Source: an uncultured Litoreibacter sp. (GTDB lineage: Bacteria > Pseudomonadota > Alphaproteobacteria > Rhodobacterales > Rhodobacteraceae). From it: a stretch of 8,560 bases of DNA. How positions within the stretch are numbered: the stretch's first letter is position 1; each line of letters opens with the position of its first letter. The stretch is taken from NCBI GenBank assembly GCA_937928335.1, contig CALFWN010000085.1, positions 1 through 8,560 on the forward strand, read 5' to 3'. A model generated the notes under the pieces. The model searched no databases. It was not told where the DNA came from and saw only the letters and a program-made list of their open reading frames with translations. Shown here piece after piece: positions 1 through 6,753 of this stretch. The translations under genes were made by a program, and so were the position numbers.

Positions 1-628
1 TTCCATCAAGGATGAGGTCTTCGCGGTTCTGGGGGCGAATGGCGCGGGCAAGACGACTTTGCTCAAGACGCTCGCCCGGTTGCTGCCTTTGCAGGATGGC
101 AGCCTCATGCTGAACGGAAGCGACGTGGCGCATACACCTGCCTATGCGATGCCGGGTCACGGGGTGGCCTATGTCCCGCAGGAAGGCAATGTCTTCCCTG
201 ATCTGTCGGTGCAAGAGAACCTGTCGATCGGGGGCCGGACCGGCCACCGGCCAAAGCAGGAAAAACTCGACGAGGTCTTTGATCTGTTCCCACGGCTCAA
301 GGAACGCCGCTCGCAGGCGGCGGGGTCCCTGTCCGGCGGGGAAGGGCAGATGCTCGCCGTCGGGCGGGCCTTGATGCAGGATCCGCAGGTTCTTTTGCTC
401 GATGAGCCGTCCGCCGGTCTGTCGCCGCTCTTTGTCGACACATTGTTTTCCAGCATTGCGGACACCCGGAAGGAGAAGGGCCTGACAATCGTTCTGGCGG
501 AGCAGAACGCAGTCAAAACACTCGAAATCGCGGATCGCGTGATGGTGCTGTCACTGGGAGAGATGCACCTCTTACGCCCCCGCACTGAACTGGAGATGAG
601 CGACATCACAGCAGCCTATCACATTTGA
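1..628 (+). CDS. Branched-chain-amino-acid-type ABC transporter ATP-binding protein (LivF-like), 5' partial
   Basis: This is the cytoplasmic ATPase of a HAAT/Liv-type ABC importer. The frame is already open at base 2 and gives 208 visible residues. LivF proteins are usually about 235 residues, so roughly 25 N-terminal residues lie off the window. The Walker A motif GANGAGKTT (bases 32-58) sits in frame before the first possible internal start (TTG at 59), so 59 is not the true start. A Q-loop (VPQEGNVFPDLSVQENL) follows, then the signature LSGGEGQ (bases 329-349), Walker B VLLLDEPSAGLSP (from base 389), and the LivF-typical AEQN-A...IADR segment near the end. The signature has Gly where LSGGEQQ is more usual. 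The substrate-binding protein gene starts 32 bases downstream, so the two probably belong to one transporter. The permease genes and livG are presumably upstream. LivF is favoured over LivG because of the short, LivF-like C-terminal region. The solute is not predictable from this subunit. Confidence 0.93.
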   Translation, partial: SIKDEVFAVLGANGAGKTTLLKTLARLLPLQDGSLMLNGSDVAHTPAYAMPGHGVAYVPQEGNVFPDLSVQENLSIGGRTGHRPKQEKLDEVFDLFPRLKERRSQAAGSLSGGEGQMLAVGRALMQDPQVLLLDEPSAGLSPLFVDTLFSSIADTRKEKGLTIVLAEQNAVKTLEIADRVMVLSLGEMHLLRPRTELEMSDITAAYHI

Positions 629-647
629 ACGACATGAAGTCGATAAC

Positions 648-654
648 GGAGGAG
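648..654 (+). promoter_or_regulatory. Shine-Dalgarno site that sets the start of the substrate-binding protein
   Basis: The sequence GGAGGAG lies 6 bases before the ATG at 661. It is the strongest ribosome binding site in the window. Two other in-frame starts, TTG at 625 and ATG at 634, have no such site and would add a charged extension before the signal peptide. This supports the start at 661 and suggests strong translation, as expected for a binding protein made in excess over its transporter. Confidence 0.8.
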
Positions 655-660
655 AAACTG

Positions 661-1917
661 ATGACACGTAAGACATTGAAACTGACAGGCGCAATCGCCC
701 TGGCGGCAAGCCTTGGTCTTGGCACCCAAGCCACCGCCGAGGAAGAGATCGTGGTGGGGCATCTGACCTATCATACCGGTGAGTTCGGGGCCTTTGGACC
801 GTTCTTTGACGGTGTGACCGAAATGGTGCTGTCCAAGATCAATGAAGACCCGCCGCTGGGCAAGCCGCTGCGGGCGATCCATCAGGATATCGGAACGGTT
901 GGCGAGGCCCGCGCGGCGCGCAAGCTGGTCGATAGCGACGGTGTGCAGGTTCTGCTGAACCCCGCCCATAGCTATCTGTCCTATCGCGAGTTCATGCTTG
1001 AAACCGTGGCCAAGACCAGCCTGCCCCTGATGCCATCGGTGCATGGTGGCGCCATTGAAGGGACAATCGGCGGCGTTGCGGATGAGCCTATCTTCCGCGG
1101 CTCCCCGCTGGATACCGCCAACGGCACCGCGGCACTTCTGCATGTGCGCGATGCAGGCAAGCAGAATGTTGTGATTGTGGCCACCGAGGTTTCGGGGTCC
1201 CAGCTGCAAAAGGAAGCCGCCATTCGCACGGCTGAGGCCATTGGCTTTGAGGTGCTTGGTGATTTCGACATTCAGGCCGGCGAAAGCAATTACCGCTCTG
1301 TCGTGGCGCGCATCAACCGGCTGCAACCTGAAGCCGTCGTGATGTTCTCGTCTCCGCAGGCTGGCGGCAGCTTTGTGAAAAACGCGGCTGAATCGGGTGC
1401 ATCCTGGTATATCGTCGGCTCTGGCGAGTGGCAGGAAACCGAATTCTATGACACCGCAACACAAAGCGCGATCGGGCAGCATGAGGCTGTCGTGCTGGCC
1501 GCGAATGCGCATAGCGACAACCCGGCCTTCGCGCCCTACATGGAATTCGCAAGCGCCTCGCAATGGGCCGAAGATATCGGGGATGCGTCCAATTCCTACG
1601 CGATCCAGTATTTCGACCTGCTGGTCTCCACTGCTTTGGCCATCGAAAAGTCGGGCGAGCTGAACACCGCAAGCTGGACCAATGCCATGTATGAGGTCAC
1701 CGGCGGTGATGGCGAGGTGGTCTATAGCTATGAAGACGGCTTGGCCGCAATCCGCGCCGGTAAGGACATCAACTATGATGGTGTGACCGGGTCTATGGAA
1801 TACACCGGAACCGGGATCGTGTCTGGCATTTTCGGCATCTTCCAGTGGGTTGATGGCGCGCTGAGCCAGGTCGGCACCGTGGATGGTGACGAGGTCCTCA
1901 AGCTCGAATCCATGTAA
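661..1917 (+). CDS. Periplasmic substrate-binding protein of a Liv/HAAT-type ABC transporter (Peripla_BP_6 type)
   Basis: This 418-residue protein would capture a solute in the periplasm and deliver it to the importer whose ATPase is encoded just upstream. Residues 1-26 form a Sec signal peptide: a basic start (MTRKTLK), a hydrophobic core (AIALAASLGLG) and an AxA cleavage site, with the mature protein beginning EEEIVVGHL. The mature part reads like a type I (LivJ/AmiC-like) two-lobe binding protein: IVVGHLTYHTGEFGAFG at the start, a lobe-crossing GDFDIQAGESNYRSVVARI segment, and a C-terminal YDGVTGSMEY...GIFGIFQWVDG region typical of the family. There is no lipobox cysteine, so it should be soluble. 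The length matches the family. The neighbouring oxidative catabolic genes make a branched-chain amino acid an unlikely ligand; an aromatic, heterocyclic, amide or polar organic compound is an inference. A perfect inverted repeat follows the stop codon. Confidence 0.92.
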   Translation: MTRKTLKLTGAIALAASLGLGTQATAEEEIVVGHLTYHTGEFGAFGPFFDGVTEMVLSKINEDPPLGKPLRAIHQDIGTVGEARAARKLVDSDGVQVLLNPAHSYLSYREFMLETVAKTSLPLMPSVHGGAIEGTIGGVADEPIFRGSPLDTANGTAALLHVRDAGKQNVVIVATEVSGSQLQKEAAIRTAEAIGFEVLGDFDIQAGESNYRSVVARINRLQPEAVVMFSSPQAGGSFVKNAAESGASWYIVGSGEWQETEFYDTATQSAIGQHEAVVLAANAHSDNPAFAPYMEFASASQWAEDIGDASNSYAIQYFDLLVSTALAIEKSGELNTASWTNAMYEVTGGDGEVVYSYEDGLAAIRAGKDINYDGVTGSMEYTGTGIVSGIFGIFQWVDGALSQVGTVDGDEVLKLESM

Positions 1918-1922
1918 GCCCG

Positions 1923-1957
1923 TTTCGCGGGCGGGACGACATCGCCCGCCCGCGAAA
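1923..1957 (+). terminator. GC-rich hairpin after the binding-protein gene (terminator-like or mRNA-stabilising)
   Basis: Bases 1923-1935 (TTTCGCGGGCGGG) are exactly complementary to 1945-1957 (CCCGCCCGCGAAA), giving a perfect 13-bp stem around a 9-base loop, starting 5 bases after the stop codon at 1917. No run of T follows (TCTCCTGTG comes next), so it is not a classic strong intrinsic terminator. It could be a weak or factor-assisted terminator, or a 3' stem-loop that protects the transporter mRNA and lowers expression of the genes downstream, as is known for other binding-protein operons. I saw no convincing promoter between it and the next gene. Confidence 0.65.
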
Positions 1958-2005
1958 TCTCCTGTGCAAAACGCATCCACCCGTCAACCAGCTGGACCTT
2001 TCGCA

Positions 2006-2875
2006 ATGAAGCCGTTCGATTACATGCAGCCCAAGGATATCGCCGAGGCCAGTGCGGCATGGGCCAGCTATGGCGCGTCGGCGCGCCTGTTGGCGGGGGG
2101 CACGGATCTCTCTGTCGCGCTGCGTCACGGCAAGATTGCGACCGATCTGGTGATTGACCTCAAAGGTGTTGTCGAATTGCAGCCTGACATCAGCGAAAGC
2201 TCTGGGCATTTGCGGATTTCGGCGGGCACAACGATGACCGGGCTGATCGCGTATCTTGGCGCGCATGGGCTTTTCCCGTCGCTGGTGGATGCGGCCTGCG
2301 TTGTGGGGTCCATCCAGATCCGCAACCGGGCCACATTGGCAGGCAATATCTGCAACGCGTCACCTGCCGCCGATACCGTGCCGGTCCTTGCCGCGCTCGA
2401 TGCTTTTGTCGAAATCTACGGCCCTGACGGTTTGCGATACCGCCCCGTTGCCGCGTTTATCCAGGGCAATCGCCAGATTGATCTTGGCACGGGCGAGTTG
2501 GTCGCTGCCGTCCATATCCCGTTGCCTCTGGGCAAGCAGGGTTGCGCATTTGACCGGATCACGCGGCGACGTGGCGTTGATCTTGCAACCACGAATATGG
2601 GCTGCCTGATTTCCGGCGCGGGCGCTGTGACGCTGGCCTTTGGTGCCGTCTCGCCGCGCCCACTGGTGCTGCATGACGAGAGCGGCATTCTGGGTGATCC
2701 GATGGCCAAGGCGCAGGACCGCGCGCCGGTCATCGAGGCGCTGACAGCACAGGCGCGCCCGATCTCTGATGTGCGGGCGAATGCCGATTACAGATCGGCA
2801 ATGCTCTCCGTGATGGCCGAGCGATCGCTGGCAAAGGCCCATGCACGCATGGCGGGTGGTGCGGCACATGCCTGA
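2006..2875 (+). CDS. FAD-binding subunit of a molybdenum hydroxylase (CoxM-like, xanthine dehydrogenase family)
   Basis: This 289-residue protein is the FAD subunit of a xanthine-dehydrogenase-family hydroxylase. It would pass electrons from the [2Fe-2S] centres to an acceptor such as NAD+, a quinone or oxygen. The start ATG at 2006 gives the family-typical opening MKPFDYMQPKDIAEA; the open frame runs back to 1883 but the extra residues look unrelated. The two FAD-binding signatures are present: AGGTD at residues 30-34 and TLAGNICNASPAADT from residue 110. The C-terminal CO_deh_flav_C-type domain follows. Length fits CoxM proteins (about 285-290). The ribosome binding site is weak (only GGA at 1994-1996), unlike its neighbours, and the gene follows a hairpin. 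Its end overlaps the next gene by 8 bases, which indicates translational coupling to the FeS/Mo subunit. The substrate is set by the partner subunit. Confidence 0.93.
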   Translation: MKPFDYMQPKDIAEASAAWASYGASARLLAGGTDLSVALRHGKIATDLVIDLKGVVELQPDISESSGHLRISAGTTMTGLIAYLGAHGLFPSLVDAACVVGSIQIRNRATLAGNICNASPAADTVPVLAALDAFVEIYGPDGLRYRPVAAFIQGNRQIDLGTGELVAAVHIPLPLGKQGCAFDRITRRRGVDLATTNMGCLISGAGAVTLAFGAVSPRPLVLHDESGILGDPMAKAQDRAPVIEALTAQARPISDVRANADYRSAMLSVMAERSLAKAHARMAGGAAHA

Positions 2876-5663
2876 TACATTTCACCCTCATATCGCGGGC
2901 CCGGACCGGTTTGGTGTGACGAAAACGGTGCGGACCATCGTGAATGGTGTGCCGGTCACCAAGGACACGGCCGCGCATACCTCCCTCCTGGATTTTCTGC
3001 GTGACGCGCTTGAGCTGACAGGCGCCAAGGAATGCTGCGCAGTTGGTGAATGCGGGGCCTGCACCGTCATTATGGAGGGCGCGCCGGTAAACGCATGTCT
3101 GCTCTTGGCTGTCGAGGCCGAAGGCAAGGCGATTGAAACGGTTGAGGGTCTGTCCAGCGGCGGGCAGCTTGGCACCGTGCAGCACAGTTTTCTGAAATGT
3201 GGCGGCGTGCAATGCGGGTTCTGCATTCCCGGCATGGTCATGTCGGCGGAGGCGCTGCACCGCGACAACCCCGATGCTGATGAAACCGAGATTCGCGAGG
3301 CGCTCTCGGGCAATCTATGTCGCTGCGGCGGCTATAATCGGATGTTTGATGCGATGCGCGATGCCGCCGGGCAAGACACTCATCTGACAACAACAGAGCC
3401 TGTCACGGGAAAAACCATTGGTGCCAATATCAGCCGTTTGGGCGGTGTGGAACGCGTCAATGGTCGCCAGGATTTCATTGCCGATATCGACGTCGCTGGC
3501 ATGGCGCATGTCAAACTGGTGTCGCTCGATACGGGCCGGGCGCGGATCAAGCGCATTGATGCCAGCGCCGCGCGGGCCGTGCCGGGTGTGATCGATATTG
3601 TGACGGCGGCCGATCTGCCCGACCCGATGCCCCGCTTTGGTCCGGCCTATCGCGACCGCCCGGTGATTGCGGTGGGTGAGACGCGCTACCACGGCGAACC
3701 GGTGGCGGCTGTTGTGGCCGAAAGCAAGGACATCGCCGCCTATGCCGCCAGCCTTGTGCAGGTGGAGTTCGAGGCCTTGCCTGCCGTGACCTCTATCGAG
3801 GCGGCTCTGGCCAAAGACGCGCCGCTTGTGCAGGACCCGGCGATGCGGGAAGGCGATGCGCTGGCCGACACCAACATCCTGAAAACGATGGCATGGGAAT
3901 GGGGGGATGTGGACGGGGTCAAGGCCGATCTGGTGGTGGACAACACATATACCTTTCCGATGGTCACACATTTCGCGATTGAGCCGCATGGCTTCATCGT
4001 GGATGCCGCCAATGACCGGCTGAAAATCTGGAGCCCGGTGCAGCACCCGTTCCTGTTGCAAAAGATCATGGCGCAGATGTTTGATCTGCCGCTGAGCGAT
4101 GTGCAGGTGCTGTCCCCTGATCCGGGAGGCGGTTTCGGTGGCAAGCAGATGCCAAAGTTCGAGCCGCTGCTGGCCTATATGTCGCGCAAGATCGGTCGGC
4201 CTTGCCGGTTGATCCTGACGCTGGAGGAAACCTTTCAGGCGGTGCGGCGCGCTGGCGCGAAGGTGCATATCCGCTCTGGCTTCAGCAAGGATGGGGATAT
4301 CCTGTTTCACGATATCCGGTCCGATTACCAGATCGGGGCCTATGTTGATATCGCGGAGCGGGTGACCACGAAGGGCAATTACCTTGCCTGCGGGCCCTAC
4401 CGCGTTCCCAATGCCCGCATCAACGCCCGTGGCATCTTCAGCCACACCCCGCCCAGCACCGCATTTCGCGGTTTTGGGACGCCACAGGTCAATTGGGCGG
4501 TAGAAAGCCAGGTGAATGCGGCTGCGCGTCAGCTGGGGCTGGACGGGTTCGCAATCCGAATGCGCAATGTGTCCGACAAGGGCGATCAGGTGGTGCCCGG
4601 CGACGTGCCCGCCGATGGCCACTGGCCGCAATCGGTGCAGAAAGCGGCTGATCTGCTGGGATGGGATAAGCCCAAACTGCCCGACCGGGGTCGCGGCATC
4701 GCTGTCGGGATCAAGGCTGGCGCAACCACGGGTCTGTCAAACTCGACGGTGCGGCTCTTGGCTGATGGCAGCATCATCCTTTTTGCAGGCACGTCCGATA
4801 TGGGGCAGGGGGCGCGGACGATCTTCGCCCAGATCGCCGGAGACGCGCTCGGTGCTCCCTATGACCGGGTGTCTGTTGTCATGGGGGATACCAGTGCCGT
4901 GCCCTTTGATCTGCAAACCTCGGCCAGCCGGTCAACGGTGTTTATGGGGACTGCTATCACGCGGGCCTGCGCGGATATTCATGCGCAGGTCATTGAGCTG
5001 GCCAGCAACCGGTTGGGGGTCGACGAGTGTGATCTGCGCGTCGCGGATGGCAAAATCCATCTGCCCGATGGCCCGGTGCCGATCTTTGATTTTGTCCAGA
5101 ACATGCTCAGTAACTGGAACGGAGAGCTGATCGGTCATGGGCGCATGTCCAAGCCAACAGACCCGGACCATCCCTTGGGCGGCACGCCCGCATTTTTTGA
5201 GTTCAACTGCACGGCGTTCGAGGTCTCGGTCGATACACAGACCGGCGAGGTCATGATCCACAGACACGTCACTGTCGGTGACGTCGGCACCGCGCTGAAC
5301 CCGTTGCAGGTGGAAATGCAGGATGAGGGCGCGGCGATTATGGGGCTGGGCCATGCGCTCTATGAACAAATCCTGATGGATGATGACGGGCGTATCCGAA
5401 ACCTCGGCGCCATCGATTACCGGATTGTGACCAGCAAGGACATGCCCGCGCGTTTGATCACCGGGATGGTCGAGAACGCAGATGGCCCCGGCCCGAAAGG
5501 GGCCAAAGGGGTCAGCGAAGGCGCGATCCTGTGCACGGCACCGGCTTTGGCGGCTGCCGTCACGGACGCCACCGGCGTCGCCATCCGGGATTTACCGCTG
5601 ACGCCGGAACGCATCTGGCGGGCGCTTCAAACACAGATAGACACAGAGGAGAGAGGCACATGA
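2868..5663 (+). CDS. Fused [2Fe-2S]/molybdopterin subunit of a xanthine-dehydrogenase-family hydroxylase (CoxS-CoxL fusion)
   Basis: This 931-residue protein combines the iron-sulfur and catalytic subunits of a molybdenum hydroxylase, which inserts water-derived oxygen into an aldehyde or an electron-poor ring carbon. Residues about 20-165 form the CoxS-like part: first cluster cysteines C57, C62, C65 and C77, second cluster C116, C119, C151 and C153. After a short linker, the molybdopterin part begins near residue 184 (IGANISRLGGVERVNG). It carries GGGFGGK (420-426), AFRGFG (532-537), the cofactor-binding MGQG (645-648) and the catalytic glutamate E884 in GAKGVSEGA. The size and order resemble the Desulfovibrio aldehyde oxidoreductase (Mop, about 907 residues), but here a separate FAD subunit gene is adjacent. 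The CO-dehydrogenase active-site motif is absent, so it is not a form I CO dehydrogenase. The start at 2868 is chosen for its short overlap with the upstream gene; GTG at 2916 would give a more canonical N-terminus and cannot be excluded. The substrate is unknown. Confidence 0.92.
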   Translation: MPDTFHPHIAGPDRFGVTKTVRTIVNGVPVTKDTAAHTSLLDFLRDALELTGAKECCAVGECGACTVIMEGAPVNACLLLAVEAEGKAIETVEGLSSGGQLGTVQHSFLKCGGVQCGFCIPGMVMSAEALHRDNPDADETEIREALSGNLCRCGGYNRMFDAMRDAAGQDTHLTTTEPVTGKTIGANISRLGGVERVNGRQDFIADIDVAGMAHVKLVSLDTGRARIKRIDASAARAVPGVIDIVTAADLPDPMPRFGPAYRDRPVIAVGETRYHGEPVAAVVAESKDIAAYAASLVQVEFEALPAVTSIEAALAKDAPLVQDPAMREGDALADTNILKTMAWEWGDVDGVKADLVVDNTYTFPMVTHFAIEPHGFIVDAANDRLKIWSPVQHPFLLQKIMAQMFDLPLSDVQVLSPDPGGGFGGKQMPKFEPLLAYMSRKIGRPCRLILTLEETFQAVRRAGAKVHIRSGFSKDGDILFHDIRSDYQIGAYVDIAERVTTKGNYLACGPYRVPNARINARGIFSHTPPSTAFRGFGTPQVNWAVESQVNAAARQLGLDGFAIRMRNVSDKGDQVVPGDVPADGHWPQSVQKAADLLGWDKPKLPDRGRGIAVGIKAGATTGLSNSTVRLLADGSIILFAGTSDMGQGARTIFAQIAGDALGAPYDRVSVVMGDTSAVPFDLQTSASRSTVFMGTAITRACADIHAQVIELASNRLGVDECDLRVADGKIHLPDGPVPIFDFVQNMLSNWNGELIGHGRMSKPTDPDHPLGGTPAFFEFNCTAFEVSVDTQTGEVMIHRHVTVGDVGTALNPLQVEMQDEGAAIMGLGHALYEQILMDDDGRIRNLGAIDYRIVTSKDMPARLITGMVENADGPGPKGAKGVSEGAILCTAPALAAAVTDATGVAIRDLPLTPERIWRALQTQIDTEERGT
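5646..5656 (+). promoter_or_regulatory. Ribosome binding site of the zinc dehydrogenase, inside the end of the hydroxylase gene
   Basis: The purine-rich GAGGAGAGAGG lies within the last codons of the FeS/Mo fusion gene. Its GAGGAG part is 8 bases from the ATG at 5660, whose ATGA overlaps the upstream stop codon. In-frame ATGs at 5669 and 5681 are further away, and the conserved protein sequence begins at the 5681 methionine (MEALVL), so the spacing rather than homology supports 5660. Confidence 0.65.
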
Positions 5664-6730
5664 ACGTCATGAGCAACACAATGGAAGCCCTGGTTCTGAC
5701 CGCGCCGCGCGAGTTTTCTATTGAAGAAGTTCCGATGCCTGTCGCCGTTGATGACGAGGTTCTGGTCAAGATCGACACGACGTTCATTTGCGGCACCGAC
5801 CCGCATATCATTCAGGGCGATTTTCCGGGCTTCTGGCCTCCGGCCTTTCCGTTCACGCCCGGCCATGAATGGTCAGGCACGGTTGAAAAGACTGGCCCCA
5901 AGGCCGCGGCCCTGGGTTGGCAAGAGGGCGACCGGGTCTGCGCGATCAGCCATGTGGGCTGCGGCTATTGTGCGAATTGCATGAAAGGCCGCTACACGCT
6001 TTGCCTCAATTACGGCAATCAGGATGCCGGGCACCGGCAGCACGGCCATATCACGCCGGGCGCCTATGCGCAGTATATGACCTCCTCGGTCAAGAGCCTC
6101 TACAAGATACCCGATGAGATGGATCTCGAATACGCGGCCTGCGTCGATCCGCTCAGCATCGCGCTTTACACCGTCAACCGCAGCCGGATGGAGGCGGGCG
6201 ATGATGTGTTGATCATGGGCACCGGGCCGCAGGGGCTGATGGCGCTTTTATGCGCGCAGGCCCTTGGCGCGGGGCGGGTGTTCATCGCTGGCAGCGGGGA
6301 GCGTTTGGCGCTTGCCAAAAAGCTCGGCGGCATCGGCATCGATTACCGCAGCGAGGATGTCCTTGAGGCGGTGCGCGCGCATACGCAGGGGCATGGCGTG
6401 CCGCGCGTTCTTGAATGCGCGGGCACGGCCAAGGCCATTCAGCAGGCCTGTCATGCCGCAGCCAAGGGCGGGGTGGTGTCGATGATCGGAATTCCTCATG
6501 GCGACCCGGAGGTGCCGATCAAACGCATGGTGCTGGACGAGGTCGAGCTGATCGGCAACCGCGCCAACCCCAACACGGCAATGCCGGCAATTGCGCTGCT
6601 GCATGAGGGGCGGGTCGATCTGAAACCGCTGATGTCGCATAGCTTCCCGCTATCCGACTTCGCGACCGCGCTGGATACTTATGAAAACCGCAGGGACGGT
6701 GCGATGAAAATCGCCATCAAGCCCAACTAG
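5660..6730 (+). CDS. Zinc-dependent medium-chain alcohol/polyol dehydrogenase (threonine/sorbitol dehydrogenase-like)
   Basis: This 356-residue cytoplasmic oxidoreductase should interconvert an alcohol and a ketone or aldehyde using a nicotinamide cofactor. The catalytic zinc region is C44 (FICGTD) with H69-E70 (GHEWSG). The structural zinc lobe has four cysteines, C101, C104, C107 and C115. The Rossmann glycine motif GTGPQG is at 187-192. Two details differ from common relatives. The segment usually read as EPL is VDPL, with D163 in the Glu position. The acidic residue expected at the end of the second Rossmann strand is absent (IAGSGERL, residues 209-216), so NAD versus NADP use is not clear. 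The start overlaps the hydroxylase stop by ATGA, so translation is coupled. Next to an SMP-30 hydrolase it could oxidise a cyclic hemiacetal to a lactone, or a hydroxy acid to a beta-keto acid for the cleavage enzyme downstream. Its exact substrate is not recognisable. Confidence 0.92.
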   Translation: MNVMSNTMEALVLTAPREFSIEEVPMPVAVDDEVLVKIDTTFICGTDPHIIQGDFPGFWPPAFPFTPGHEWSGTVEKTGPKAAALGWQEGDRVCAISHVGCGYCANCMKGRYTLCLNYGNQDAGHRQHGHITPGAYAQYMTSSVKSLYKIPDEMDLEYAACVDPLSIALYTVNRSRMEAGDDVLIMGTGPQGLMALLCAQALGAGRVFIAGSGERLALAKKLGGIGIDYRSEDVLEAVRAHTQGHGVPRVLECAGTAKAIQQACHAAAKGGVVSMIGIPHGDPEVPIKRMVLDEVELIGNRANPNTAMPAIALLHEGRVDLKPLMSHSFPLSDFATALDTYENRRDGAMKIAIKPN

Positions 6731-6738
6731 ACCCAAGC

Positions 6739-6745
6739 AAGGAGA
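6739..6745 (+). promoter_or_regulatory. Shine-Dalgarno site of the SMP-30 family gene
   Basis: AAGGAGA lies in the 23-base gap after the dehydrogenase gene, 8 bases before the ATG at 6754. It is a good match to the 16S rRNA 3' end and confirms that start. The gap is too short for an independent promoter and contains no evident hairpin. Confidence 0.75.
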
Positions 6746-6753
6746 CGGCCAAG

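Noticed and set aside
59..628. Complete short ABC ATPase starting at TTG 59
   Set aside because: That codon is a leucine directly after Walker A. The frame is open to the left edge and holds the Walker A motif, so the gene is cut by the window rather than short.
630..642. Small CGAC-ATGAA-GTCG palindrome between the ATPase and binding-protein genes
   Set aside because: Only 4 base pairs, easily due to chance, and not placed to block the ribosome binding site at 648-654.
619..1980. Long open frame on the minus strand (453 codons) opposite the substrate-binding protein gene
   Set aside because: It is a shadow of a GC-rich, clearly homologous + strand gene. Its translation is rich in His, Arg, Gly and Cys with no recognisable domain, and it spans the intergenic hairpin.
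1958..2005. Promoter for the catabolic genes just after the hairpin
   Set aside because: I found no convincing -35/-10 pair or operator-like symmetry in these 48 bases, so read-through from upstream is the simpler view.
3315..4631. Long open frame on the minus strand (438 codons) opposite the FeS/Mo fusion gene
   Set aside because: The + strand here encodes conserved molybdopterin-binding motifs. The antisense product is compositionally odd (very high His and Arg) and shows no known domain.
5484..5504. GGCCCC...GGGGCC inverted repeat as a possible terminator or regulatory hairpin
   Set aside because: It lies inside the codons for the conserved GPGPKGAKG active-site region and has no U-tract, so it is explained by coding sequence.
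2868..5663. Form I aerobic carbon monoxide dehydrogenase large subunit
   Set aside because: The CoxL form I active-site motif AYxCSFR is missing. The equivalent region reads TAFRGFG, as in general aldehyde/xanthine-type hydroxylases.
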